Source: Paeniglutamicibacter psychrophenolicus (GTDB taxonomy: Bacteria; Actinomycetota; Actinomycetes; Actinomycetales; Micrococcaceae). Taken from it: a DNA stretch of 64,000 nucleotides. The notes below the pieces were generated by a model, which worked only from the letters and a program-made list of their open reading frames with translations, was not told the origin of the DNA and searched no databases. The translations under genes and the position numbers were made by a program. Where the stretch lies: the NCBI RefSeq assembly GCF_030812255.1, contig NZ_JAUSSH010000002.1, forward strand, positions 434,001 to 498,000, read 5' to 3'. The stretch's first letter is position 1; the number at the start of each line of letters is the position of its first letter. Positions 16,668 to 24,780 of the stretch are shown in pieces.

Positions 16668-18359
16668 TTACTTGAAGACCTTGAGGGCGGCCTCGCGCGG
16701 CACCGCGGCGCCGTCGACGAGCTCGTCGAGCCATTGAAGGGCGACCGGCAGCGTGCTGGTGTGGCCGTTGACGATCGAATCGAGGTAGGTGTTGGCGACC
16801 AGCAGCTTGCGGTGGCCGGTGGCAGACGTCGACTCATGGATGCCCTGCTCGAGCAGCAACGTGGCCATGATGCCCTGGGCCAGGGCGTTGGTGTAGTGCC
16901 CGATCAGCGCCTGGGCGTCGCTGTTCTCGCCTTCCAACAGCGCATCGCCGCGCGTGCGCAATTCGTGCCAGAGCTCGGTGAGCTGAGCGGCGCCGGGCGC
17001 TGCGTCGGTGGCTTCCAGTGCGGCGAGCTTCTCGAGCATCGAGTCGGTGATGACCCGGTGCGCGCCGTATTGCTTCATGCACCGCAGCACGTCCAACGCG
17101 ATGACGTTGGAAGAACCCTCCCAGATGGAACCCAGGTGCGAGTCGCGCAGCAGGCGCGAGTTGGGCCAGTCCTCGATGTAGCCGTTGCCGCCGCGGATCT
17201 CCATGGCTTCGCCGGTGACCCATCGGGCCTTCTTGCAGACGTAGTGCTTGGCGATCGGGGTAAGCACGCGGATCAGCGACTTGGCGGTCTCGTCCCCGGC
17301 GTCTGCCTTCTGCAGCATGTCCCCGGAGTGGAAGATCAGCCCGAGGGCCGCCTCCGTTTCCAGGGCCAGCGGCAGGATGGTGTTGCGCATCAGCGGCTGG
17401 TCCATCAGCGGCTTGCCGAAGACCACCCGTGACCGGGCGTGTTCCACGGATTCGTGGACGGCGCGGCGCATCAATGCCGCGGCGCGCATGGCGTTGGACA
17501 GGCGCGAGGTGTTGATCATCTCGGCCATCTGCTTGAAGCCGCGGTCCAGCTCGCCGACCTGCAGCGCGTAGGCACCATCCAGGGTGATCTCGCCCGAGGG
17601 CATCGATCGGGTGCCGAGCTTGTCCTTGAGCCGATCGATCACGTACGAGTTGCGGGTTCCGTCCGGCAGCACCTTGGGCAGCATGAACAGACCCACGCCG
17701 CGGGTCGTGTTATCCCCGCCCGGGTACTTGGCCAGGGTCAGCACCACGTCGGCATCCGGGTTGGAGGTGAACCACTTCTTGCCGCTCAGGCGCCACACGT
17801 CCCCGTCCCGAACCGCCTGGGTTTCGGTCATCGCGATGTCGGTGCCGGCCTGGGTTTCGGTCATGAACATGCCACCGGTGAATCGGGTGTCCGCGTCGGT
17901 GGAGGTGAGCCCGTCGATGTAGGGGGAGAAGAGCTCGGGGTCGCCGAACTTGCGCAGCGTGCGCGCCGCGGCGTCAGTCATCGAGACCGGGCAGGCCAGG
18001 CCGAACTCGGCCTGCACAAAGACGTAGCTCATGGCGTACTTGGCCAAATGTGGGGGAGTCTTCTCCCAGCCGTGGACGCCGCGGTGCGAGAGCGCTGAGA
18101 GGCCGTAGGTCTCGTAGGCGGCCTGGGAGAGCTCGATGTAGGACGGGTGGTAGGTGATCTTGTCCACGCGCTTGCCGTCGCGGTCGAAGTGCTCCAGGGT
18201 CGGCTTGTTCTTGTCGGCCGTATCGGCCAGCGCAGCTAGGCGGTTGGCGACATCGGCGCCGAGTTCGGTCAGGACCGGGACGAGCAGGTCCTGGTCCGCG
18301 GTGTCCAGGTAGCGTTCGACGAGGGGCAGCAGGGCCGGGTCGCTGGTGACAAAATTCAT
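16668..18359 (-). CDS. AidB-like acyl-CoA dehydrogenase
   Basis: At 563 residues this is longer than standard acyl-CoA dehydrogenases and fits the AidB subgroup. It shows GGMFMTETQAGTDIAMTETQA at the flavin site, KKWFTSNPDADV, and a C-terminal RGGNGYIEDWPNSRLLRDSHLGSIWEGSSNV pattern (here quoted in parts: RGGNGYIEDW, LGSIWEGSSNV). The catalytic Glu of IWEGSSN is retained. AidB itself binds DNA and is induced by alkylation damage, with only weak dehydrogenase activity. Its place between the transporter and the CoA-transferase genes suggests a metabolic role instead, but the substrate is unknown. Confidence 0.8.
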   Translation of the reverse strand: MNFVTSDPALLPLVERYLDTADQDLLVPVLTELGADVANRLAALADTADKNKPTLEHFDRDGKRVDKITYHPSYIELSQAAYETYGLSALSHRGVHGWEKTPPHLAKYAMSYVFVQAEFGLACPVSMTDAAARTLRKFGDPELFSPYIDGLTSTDADTRFTGGMFMTETQAGTDIAMTETQAVRDGDVWRLSGKKWFTSNPDADVVLTLAKYPGGDNTTRGVGLFMLPKVLPDGTRNSYVIDRLKDKLGTRSMPSGEITLDGAYALQVGELDRGFKQMAEMINTSRLSNAMRAAALMRRAVHESVEHARSRVVFGKPLMDQPLMRNTILPLALETEAALGLIFHSGDMLQKADAGDETAKSLIRVLTPIAKHYVCKKARWVTGEAMEIRGGNGYIEDWPNSRLLRDSHLGSIWEGSSNVIALDVLRCMKQYGAHRVITDSMLEKLAALEATDAAPGAAQLTELWHELRTRGDALLEGENSDAQALIGHYTNALAQGIMATLLLEQGIHESTSATGHRKLLVANTYLDSIVNGHTSTLPVALQWLDELVDGAAVPREAALKVFK

Positions 18360-18417
18360 CGTTTTCACGTGTCTTTCAAGATTCGGAACGTAGAGAAGTT
18401 CTGGGTCTGCGTGGCGG

Positions 18418-19755
18418 CTAGCTGGTGACGGCTTCGACTTCGCGGTTGGCCCACGCCTTGCCACGCAGCAGGACGCTCATGCAGATGATCGACAGCACCA
18501 CGTAGCCCAGCGCCAGGAAGACCACTGGCCAGATCGAGCCGGTGGAGGTGAGCAACGCCTGGGAAACGAACGGGGCGGTGCCGGCGAAGACGGCGGTCGA
18601 GAGCTGGTAGGCCACGGAGATCCCGGTGTAGCGGATGTGCGTGGGGAAGAGCTGGGCCAGCACCCCGGCCAGGGCCGAGTAGTACATGGCGTGAGGTGCG
18701 GTGGCCAGCACCATGCCGATCATGGCCAGGGCGAAGTTGCCGGTCTGGATCATGAAGAACATCAGCGGCAGCAGCACGATCTCCGGCAACAGCATCCACA
18801 ACACCGCCTTCTTCACATCGATCTTGGAAGCCAGGATGGCGCCGAAGGGCTGGATGATGACCTGGGCGATGAGGGCGACGGTAATGATCTGCAGGAATTC
18901 GGTGCGTCCGAAGCCCAGGTCCTTGGTGGCCCAGGACAGGGCGAAGGTGGTTTTCACGTAGGTGATGGCCACGCCGGCGACGACGGCGCCGACGCCCAGC
19001 AGCACCACGCGCCAGTGGTCCTTCATGAGTTCGGCCAGCGGCACGCGCTTCTGAGACTTGGATTCGACGGCCTTGACCATTTCCGGGGTTTCGGTGATGT
19101 GCAGGCGGATGTAGAGGCCGATGATGATCAACACGGCCGAGGCCAGGAATGGCAGGCGCCAGCCCCAGGAGTTGAACGCCTCGTTGCTCAGGAACGTCAG
19201 GCCCAGGAAGGCCAAGGTGGCCAGCAGGTTGCCAACGGGCGAGCCCTGCTGGGCGAAAGCGCCGTAGAGGATCTTTTTCTTCGGGGGAGCGAACTCGGTG
19301 GCGATGAGCACCGCGCCTCCCCATTCCCCGCCCATGGCCACGCCCTGGATCACGCGCAACAGGATCAGCAGAATGGGGGCGGCGACACCGATCTGCGCGT
19401 AGGTCGGAAGCAGGCCGACACCGACGGTTGCGGCTCCCATGAGCAGCAGGGTGGTGATGACGGTGTTCTTGCGACCGAACTTGTCACCGAAGTGTCCGAA
19501 GATGATGCCGCCCAGCGGGCGGGCCAGGAAACCGACGGCGAAGGTCGCGAAAGCGGCCAGTGTGCCGATGGCCGGGGAAACCTCGGGGAAGAAGAGCTTG
19601 CCGAGCACCAGCGCCGAGGCGGTGCCGTAGATGTAGAAGTCGAACCATTCGATGGTGGTGCCGACGAAGGCCGCGATGCCGGCTCGGCGACCCTGCTTTG
19701 GATCGATACCGGCCACCGCTGGTGTATCCGACATTGATGCGTTCCTGATGCTCAT
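18418..19755 (-). CDS. MHS-family (MFS) proton symporter, probable dicarboxylate/glutarate importer
   Basis: The 445-residue, twelve-helix transporter has the metabolite:H+ symporter signatures GTTIEWFDFYIYGTAS in helix 1 and GHFGDKFGRKN in the helix 2-3 loop, plus RVIQGVAMGGEWGGA. MHS members import small organic acids such as citrate, alpha-ketoglutarate and shikimate. GGAGGA lies eight bases before the ATG at 19755. It is the promoter-proximal gene of the glutarate operon, 58 bases before the AidB-like gene, so glutarate is the inferred substrate. Confidence 0.85.
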   Translation of the reverse strand: MSIRNASMSDTPAVAGIDPKQGRRAGIAAFVGTTIEWFDFYIYGTASALVLGKLFFPEVSPAIGTLAAFATFAVGFLARPLGGIIFGHFGDKFGRKNTVITTLLLMGAATVGVGLLPTYAQIGVAAPILLILLRVIQGVAMGGEWGGAVLIATEFAPPKKKILYGAFAQQGSPVGNLLATLAFLGLTFLSNEAFNSWGWRLPFLASAVLIIIGLYIRLHITETPEMVKAVESKSQKRVPLAELMKDHWRVVLLGVGAVVAGVAITYVKTTFALSWATKDLGFGRTEFLQIITVALIAQVIIQPFGAILASKIDVKKAVLWMLLPEIVLLPLMFFMIQTGNFALAMIGMVLATAPHAMYYSALAGVLAQLFPTHIRYTGISVAYQLSTAVFAGTAPFVSQALLTSTGSIWPVVFLALGYVVLSIICMSVLLRGKAWANREVEAVTS

Positions 19756-19824
19756 GACATTCCTCCGTGGGGGTGAGGGGGCTCACTCACCCCTGTGCTG
19801 GATACCACTATTTCAGGGTTGATC

Positions 19825-19863
19825 ATTATAGTCCAAGACAACATTTGCTACTCATTGATGTAG
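19825..19863 (-). promoter_or_regulatory. Glutarate-operon promoter with LysR-type dyad
   Basis: On the minus strand a perfect TATAAT lies at 19825-19830 with no recognisable -35 hexamer at the proper distance. A dyad CTAC-N8-GTAG (19848-19863) occupies that position instead. An activator-dependent promoter served by the divergent LysR protein is the natural reading. An 8-bp hairpin (19770-19777 with 19786-19793) lies in the leader near the transporter's ribosome-binding site. All of this is pattern inference. Confidence 0.45.
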
Positions 19864-19919
19864 ATTTTAGAATAATCACATCTGCGCTGATCGGCGGCAA
19901 CCCAAGGGGGCATCGGGAC

Positions 19920-20816
19920 ATGGAATTTCGGCAATTCGAGGCTTTTTTGGCGGTGGCGGAGGAGCTGCACTTTGGGCGGGCAGCCGAAAAACTGCATATG
20001 GCACAACCCGCCCTCAGTCGGATCATTCGCCTGCTCGAGCGGGAGCTGGGAACCGAGTTGTTCGAGCGCACCACCCGCAAGGTTCGGCTCACACCGTCGG
20101 GCGAGGCGCTGCTGGAACCAGCCAAGGTCATCAACGTCCATGTGGACGGTGTCAGGCGGATTGCCCGTTCCGCCCAACAGGGGGAGATCGGCAGCGTCAA
20201 GGTCGGCTTCGCCGGAACCACCGGGTATTCGATCATGTCGATCTTGGCCAGAGAGGTCTCACGCGCGCATCCAGGGATCAGCCTCGACCTACAGCCCCAG
20301 ATGTACTCTGGCGAGGCCCTGTCGATGCTCCGTGACGGGGAAATTGACCTGGGAGTGATCAGCTCTCCGGCCCCCGTGGGCATCTCCACGCTGCTGGTGC
20401 GCAACGAGACCCTGATGGTCGCTGTCCCCAATGACCATCGCCTGGCCAACCGGGAAGAGATTGAGATCGGGCAGTTGCGGGACCAGCGGTTCATTGCCTA
20501 TCCGGCCTCGCACGGATCCCGGGTTCGGGATGCCATGCTTTTCCTGTGCACGGCCGGCGGCTTTGTGCCGCACGTTGCCCAGGAGGCTCCGGACCCGTAT
20601 AGCATGCTGGCCCTGGTGGGGGCGGACGTAGGGGTTGCGATTGTGGTCGGCTCATCGAGGCATATTCAGGTCGACGGGGTCTCCTACCTTCCGCTCGCTG
20701 ACTCGGACATCGTGCTGCCCATCGCGTTGGCGTGGCGGGATTCGAATCCTTCGTTGGCGCTGCGCACGGTGGTGGGGCTGGCAAAAAACGCCTTCCGGCA
20801 AACGGCTGCCGACTGA
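19920..20816 (+). CDS. LysR-family transcriptional regulator (GcdR-like by context)
   Basis: The 298-residue protein begins MEFRQFEAFLAVAEELHFGRAAEKLHMAQPALSR, split as MEFRQFEAFLAVAEEL and LHMAQPALSRIIRLLE, the canonical LysR winged helix-turn-helix (residues 1-60). A periplasmic-binding-like effector domain begins near GEIGSVKVGFAG (residue ~90). It is transcribed divergently from the transporter of the glutarate operon with 164 bases between the starts, the usual geometry for LysR control. In Pseudomonas the LysR protein GcdR activates gcdH genes for glutarate, an established precedent; orthology is not shown here. AAGGGGG precedes the ATG. Confidence 0.88.
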   Translation: MEFRQFEAFLAVAEELHFGRAAEKLHMAQPALSRIIRLLERELGTELFERTTRKVRLTPSGEALLEPAKVINVHVDGVRRIARSAQQGEIGSVKVGFAGTTGYSIMSILAREVSRAHPGISLDLQPQMYSGEALSMLRDGEIDLGVISSPAPVGISTLLVRNETLMVAVPNDHRLANREEIEIGQLRDQRFIAYPASHGSRVRDAMLFLCTAGGFVPHVAQEAPDPYSMLALVGADVGVAIVVGSSRHIQVDGVSYLPLADSDIVLPIALAWRDSNPSLALRTVVGLAKNAFRQTAAD

Positions 20817-21002
20817 TCCGACGCCGGAGGTTCCTGCCCTGGATAATTCGCTGGCCACGGAAGTCGTGCTGTCACATTCGGCGTCCACACGAATTGTTCA
20901 GGAGACGATATCGTGGCGCTGATTCGTGTCTGGGCGTAGGGATTTCAGCGGACCGTGGAGACCCGATTGGTCCGCGGTTCACCGAGTGTTTGCCGCCTCT
21001 TC

Positions 21003-21018
21003 ATGAGAGCCCTCTCAT
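21003..21018 (+). promoter_or_regulatory. Palindrome upstream of the DUF4956/VTC genes
   Basis: ATGAGAG-CC-CTCTCAT is a perfect 7-bp dyad about 86 bases before the DUF4956 start, in an AT-richer patch that includes TCATC repeats (to ~21040). It could be an operator. The rest of the 20817-21103 gap holds no gene, only a 6-bp hairpin (CGGACC/GGTCCG, 20949-20974) that may end the LysR transcript. Confidence 0.4.
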
Positions 21019-21103
21019 CAAAAACTCCTTTTCATCTCATAAAGAATCAATACCGTCCTAGTCAGACAGTGAATGAACAACACCTGAGATGAAGGAGTTC
21101 GAT

Positions 21104-21772
21104 ATGCAGAACTTTTGGATAGCCCTGGCAGCCAACATGGTTGCGATGCTGGTGCTGGTATGTGGCATCTACTACCGCCGGCACTTCCGCAAGGACCTTG
21201 CGCTGGCCTACCTGGCCTTGAACTTCGGCATCTTCGGGGTGACGATGCTGCTCAACGGTTCCGGGGCCGGAGCCGGCCTGGGTCTGGGACTGTTCGGCAT
21301 CCTGTCGATCATCCGACTTCGCTCGGACACCCTGACCCAGGAAGAGGTCGCCTACTACTTCATTTCGCTGGCGATCGGCCTGATCAACGGGCTGCACCCG
21401 GACCCGGCCTGGCTCTCGCCGGCACTGAGCCTGGCCATGGTCTTGGTCATGTTCGTCGCCGACCACCCGGCCTTCGGCCGACGCACCATGCGCCAGACCG
21501 TCACCCTCGACACGGCTTATGCGCAACAGCACCAGCTGCACGCCGCGCTGGGCGAGTTGCTCAACGCCAAGGTGCTGCGCACCGTGGTGATCGAGCTGGA
21601 CATGGTCCGCGACCTGACCATCGTGGACGTGCGCTTCCGCGCCAACACCGTGGCCGGCAAGCGCCGCGAGCTCCTTGACGCCCCGTCCATCGAATCGATC
21701 CCGACCCCGGCAAGCGCACCGCAGCCGCACATCGCCGGCGAACGGGACCTCGCCCAGCGCCGGGGGCGATAA
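21104..21772 (+). CDS. DUF4956 membrane protein paired with a VTC-domain protein
   Basis: The 222-residue protein has about four hydrophobic segments in its first 130 residues (from FWIALAANMVAMLVLVCGIYY), then a soluble domain to the C-terminus. The conserved LGLGLFGILSIIRLRSDTLTQEEVAYYF region (quoted in part: GILSIIRLRSDTL, EEVAYYFISL) identifies DUF4956. Function is unknown; the family is repeatedly found beside VTC-type polyphosphate polymerase domains, as here with two bases between the genes. AAGGAG lies eight bases before the ATG at 21104; an ATG five codons earlier overlaps that site and is unlikely. Confidence 0.8.
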   Translation: MQNFWIALAANMVAMLVLVCGIYYRRHFRKDLALAYLALNFGIFGVTMLLNGSGAGAGLGLGLFGILSIIRLRSDTLTQEEVAYYFISLAIGLINGLHPDPAWLSPALSLAMVLVMFVADHPAFGRRTMRQTVTLDTAYAQQHQLHAALGELLNAKVLRTVVIELDMVRDLTIVDVRFRANTVAGKRRELLDAPSIESIPTPASAPQPHIAGERDLAQRRGR

Positions 21773-21774
21773 CC

Positions 21775-22605
21775 ATGACCACGATGCAGGGTTCCGGGAC
21801 CGGGGTGCTGGCAGGATCGTGCGCCCGGGCGTTGGACTCGGCTGCCACGGCGGCGGATCCGATCTCGCTTGAGGAGGTCGTGAGCGAGGCCGCGTTGATG
21901 ACCCGGGTGGATAAGAAGTTCCTGCTTTCAGCCGAGCAGTTCACCGAGCTGATGTCCCGGCTTGGCCCCGATTTCCGGATCATGGAGATCGAGGGACGCC
22001 GGATGTTCACCTACGAATCGGTGTACTTCGACACCCCCGATTTGGAGATGTTCACCGCGCACAAGCAGGGGCGCCGACGTCGCTACAAGATCCGCACGCG
22101 CACCTACGCCGATTCCGGGTTGTGCATGTTCGAGGCGAAGTTCAAGGGGCTGCGCGGGCAGACTGTGAAGCACCGGATTCCCTACGAGCTTGCCGAGCGC
22201 GATGCCATCAACCCAGAGGCGACCGAGTTCCTGCGTGCGCAACTGCGCGCCGAGTACAACCAGGAACTGCCGCACTTGGAGCCGATCATGCGCAGCGACT
22301 ATGTCCGCGGGACCTTCGTGAACCCCCTGGACGAGGAGCGGCTGACCTGCGACGTGAACCTGGTGTACTCCCGGGAGGACACCACGGTGTATGGCCCGGA
22401 CCTGTTCGTGATCGAGACGAAGACCGCCAGCGGACGCGGAGCGGCGGACTGGGCGTTATCGCAGATGGGCATCCGCCCGGTGAGCATGAGCAAGTACTGC
22501 CTCGGCATCGCGCTGCTGCACCCGCACCTGGCCGCCAACAAGTGGAGCCGGCTGCTCAGGCAGAACTTCGGCTGGAAACGCACCCCGCGGCAATTCTCGG
22601 CCTAA
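21775..22605 (+). CDS. VTC-domain protein (polyphosphate polymerase family)
   Basis: The 276-residue protein carries the tunnel-fold VTC domain: RVDKKFLL at the first strand, FTYESVYFDTPDLEMF, the basic run RRRRYKIRTRTYAD, FEAKFKGLRG and a late glutamate-bearing strand (LFVIETKTASG). In yeast VTC4 these Lys/Arg and Glu residues bind ATP, metal and growing polyphosphate. Bacterial stand-alone members are poorly characterised. Pairing with DUF4956 suggests the two act together at the membrane, which is inference. No signal peptide is visible. Confidence 0.82.
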   Translation: MTTMQGSGTGVLAGSCARALDSAATAADPISLEEVVSEAALMTRVDKKFLLSAEQFTELMSRLGPDFRIMEIEGRRMFTYESVYFDTPDLEMFTAHKQGRRRRYKIRTRTYADSGLCMFEAKFKGLRGQTVKHRIPYELAERDAINPEATEFLRAQLRAEYNQELPHLEPIMRSDYVRGTFVNPLDEERLTCDVNLVYSREDTTVYGPDLFVIETKTASGRGAADWALSQMGIRPVSMSKYCLGIALLHPHLAANKWSRLLRQNFGWKRTPRQFSA

Positions 22606-22615
22606 GCAGCGGATT

Positions 22616-22668
22616 CAACGGAACGTCGTGGCTTCACCATCGACTGGTGGAACCACGACGCTCCGTTG
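22616..22668. terminator. Long hairpin after the VTC gene
   Basis: Arms of 16 bp (22616-22631 and 22653-22668, one mismatch: CAACGGAACGTCGTGG) enclose an inner imperfect stem, giving a ~53-base hairpin eleven bases after the VTC stop. It is the likely terminator for the DUF4956/VTC pair and may also serve the convergent vsr gene. The rest of the gap to 22780 shows nothing else. Confidence 0.6.
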
Positions 22669-22780
22669 CTGTGTGCAGGGCAGCCCAAGAAATGCCTTGG
22701 TGTTGGAACGGCGCATCGGCAGGAAAAATACCGGGACAGGTGAGCCGGCGATCCACAAAGCAAGGGGAATACCTCGAAAT

Positions 22781-23272
22781 CTAGGATTTCAGGCGTCGCG
22801 AGGGTGGACCAAGGAACCGGGCGAGAGTTTCCATGGTGGCTTGCGGGTCCCCGAGGTCGCATTCCCACAGCACCAGGGATTCCCAGCCCAGGGCCTTGAG
22901 CGCCTCGGCGTTCTGCCCGTCGCGTTCGCGTGTGCGGTTGCGCTTGTCTTCCCAGAACCGGGCGTTGGTCGCCGGCGCGTGCCGGCCTGCGGGGCAATCG
23001 TGCAGATGCCAGAAGCAGCCGTTGATGAAAACGGCCTTGCGGCGGGCGCTAAAAACGATGTCCGGGGCACCGGGGAGTTTTCCGCCGCGCAGTGTGGCTG
23101 AGGGGTGCTCACTCTTCAGATTTTCGAGTGTTCCCCGGGGAATGCGGCCGTGAAGCCGGTATCGATATCCCGCCGCGTGGAGCAACCTTCTCACGGATAA
23201 CTCGGGCTTCGTATCCTTTCCGCGAATCCTGCCCATCAGTTGCGAGCGCGCCTGTTGGGACATGCTGTCCAT
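22781..23272 (-). CDS. vsr: Very short patch repair (Vsr-type) endonuclease
   Basis: This 163-residue nuclease starts MDSMSQQARSQLMGRIRGKDTKPEL, split as MDSMSQQARSQLMGRIRG and KDTKPELSVRRLL, the Vsr N-terminus. It contains the catalytic LPGAPDIVF (Asp), GCFWHLHDCP and WEDKRNRTRERD. Vsr nicks beside T:G mismatches formed by deamination of 5-methylcytosine and normally partners a cytosine methyltransferase. None is encoded in this window. The open frame continues 24 codons upstream, but that would run through a perfect dyad at 23279-23301, so the shorter start is preferred. A loop of unusual length precedes LPGAPDIVF. Confidence 0.85.
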   Translation of the reverse strand: MDSMSQQARSQLMGRIRGKDTKPELSVRRLLHAAGYRYRLHGRIPRGTLENLKSEHPSATLRGGKLPGAPDIVFSARRKAVFINGCFWHLHDCPAGRHAPATNARFWEDKRNRTRERDGQNAEALKALGWESLVLWECDLGDPQATMETLARFLGPPSRRLKS

Positions 23273-23278
23273 GTACCG

Positions 23279-23301
23279 ATTGTGCACCCATGATGCACAA
23301 T
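23279..23301 (-). promoter_or_regulatory. Operator-like dyad directly upstream of vsr
   Basis: ATTGTGCA-N7-TGCACAAT is a perfect 8-bp inverted repeat ending seven bases before the vsr ATG. It is well placed to bind a dimeric repressor and block transcription or translation of vsr. No candidate regulator is adjacent. Confidence 0.45.
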
Positions 23302-23703
23302 GCGTCATGGTCAACCGGCCGAGTGAAAATTTTCTTGCCGCCATCGAATTACTTGCCGTCGGTTTGCTTCATATTCCCGCATCGGGGAAGCAAACCGATT
23401 CGGCTTCGTGGCCGTGGCCGGTTTTGGCGGTGCAGAGGCCCCAAATCCTGTGGCCCCGGCGAATGGCATGCAAGGTTTTGCGGAAGAACCGGGAGCGTTG
23501 GTTGACGGCCTACTCATGGGTAATGCCCTGATTTTGGACAGGGAACCGTTTCACAAATTTCTGCCTTCGGGATGGATCCGCCCTGGAATTTATAGTCAAA
23601 GGTCCATATGCAGGGTTTGAAGCGTGTGTTTGACTGTTGAGCACCCGGTGCCTCGGCACACACTTTTGAAGGTGGCAATGGCGCCACCGGACAGGATGAA
23701 AAC
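23302..23703. other. Gap without a convincing gene; one stem-loop
   Basis: No open frame here has convincing composition, ribosome-binding site or recognisable content. A perfect 12-bp inverted repeat (TCGGTTTGCTTC at 23359-23370, complement at 23387-23398) forms a stem with a 16-base loop of unknown use. The region contains AT-richer patches, and the protease promoter should lie in its last 100 bases. Confidence 0.5.
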
Positions 23704-24699
23704 TTGCAAACGAAGTACGTAAGCCAGAATCCAAAGACCAAATCCATGAGCAGGACGGTGGCGGCACTTCTCCTCGCTGGCGCCCTGATCGGCGGGACCG
23801 CGTCAACGGCAACTTCGGCCCCGCTGTCCGAAACCGACTCGGTCGACACTAAGAAGATCTCCGCGACGCAGGGTGATGCGGCGATGGACTACTGGACTCC
23901 GCAGCGAATGAAGGAAGCCAAATCGGCCGACGTCCTTGCCCGCGGCAAGTCGGCCTCCAACGCCCCGCTGAATATCGGCAAATCGACGAAGATTGCCGGG
24001 CGAAGCGCAAACGCAAACAAGGTCAAGCCGAATGCAGGAAAACCAAGCAAAAACGTGGCACAGACCCCCGTTTCCCACATCGGCAAGGTGTTCTTCACCT
24101 TGGGTGGAGCGGACTACGTGTGCTCCGGAAATGCCGTTGTCTCCGCAAACGAGTCGACGGTCTCGACGGCCGGCCACTGTGTCAACGAGGGTCCGGGCGC
24201 CTTTGCTACCCGGTGGGTCTTTGTGCCCGCCTACGAAAACGGCAATGCTCCCTACGGGTCCTTTGCGGCCACCGAGCTCGTCGCTCCGACCCAGTGGTCA
24301 AATGACGGGGACATCACCTACGACACGGCCTTCGCAGTGGTCTCCGACCAGAGTGGCGTGAGCCTGGCGGACAAGGTCGGCACCTCGGGTGTCGCCTTCA
24401 ACCAGGCCCGGGGCCTGACGTACAGTGCATTCGGATACCCGGCCGCACGGCCGTTCAACGGCGAGACCTTGCAGTCATGCAGTGGAACCGCGACGGATGA
24501 TCCCTACGGACAGACCCAGTCCCAGGGGATTCCGTGCAACATGACCGGCGGTTCCTCCGGTGGTCCATGGTTCCTCGGTGGATCCGACGGTTTCCAGAAC
24601 TCGGTGAACAGCTTCGGTTACGGAGGCATCCGCGACACGATGTTCGGTCCATACTGGGGATCGGTCATTGAGCAGGCTTACCAGAGCGCACAAAACTAG
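23704..24699 (+). CDS. Secreted trypsin-like serine protease (S1 family)
   Basis: A TTG start with AGGA upstream gives 331 residues; an ATG at 23746 is the alternative. The N-terminus has basic residues then a hydrophobic core (VAALLLAGALIGGTAS) and a likely signal cleavage near ATSA. A ~75-residue Lys/Asn-rich propeptide-like stretch precedes the protease domain, which has the catalytic His in STAGHC, Asp in TYDTAFAVV and Ser in GGSSGGPW. Conserved Cys pairs flank His and Ser. It resembles the actinobacterial glutamyl-endopeptidase/V8-like group, but specificity is not assigned. It stands alone with its own terminator. Confidence 0.85.
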   Translation: MQTKYVSQNPKTKSMSRTVAALLLAGALIGGTASTATSAPLSETDSVDTKKISATQGDAAMDYWTPQRMKEAKSADVLARGKSASNAPLNIGKSTKIAGRSANANKVKPNAGKPSKNVAQTPVSHIGKVFFTLGGADYVCSGNAVVSANESTVSTAGHCVNEGPGAFATRWVFVPAYENGNAPYGSFAATELVAPTQWSNDGDITYDTAFAVVSDQSGVSLADKVGTSGVAFNQARGLTYSAFGYPAARPFNGETLQSCSGTATDDPYGQTQSQGIPCNMTGGSSGGPWFLGGSDGFQNSVNSFGYGGIRDTMFGPYWGSVIEQAYQSAQN

Positions 24700-24725
24700 A
24701 AGCAAACGGAACCAGTAGCCCGCAT

Positions 24726-24760
24726 CGTGGGTGGGGTGCCATGATGGCATTCCACCCACG
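24726..24760 (+). terminator. Terminator of the secreted protease gene
   Basis: A 15-bp stem with two G-U pairs on the plus-strand RNA (24726-24740 with 24746-24760, CGTGGGTGG...CCACCCACG) and a five-base loop, followed by GTCGTTT, lies 27 bases after the protease stop. Confidence 0.7.
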
Positions 24761-24780
24761 GTCGTTTAAGGACGTGCACC

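Noticed and set aside
20913-20939. An eight-residue frame (GTG to TAG) with AGGAG upstream, possibly a leader peptide
   Set aside because: It has no regulatory codon run, and the hairpin that follows is weak and far from the DUF4956 start; too little to support attenuation.
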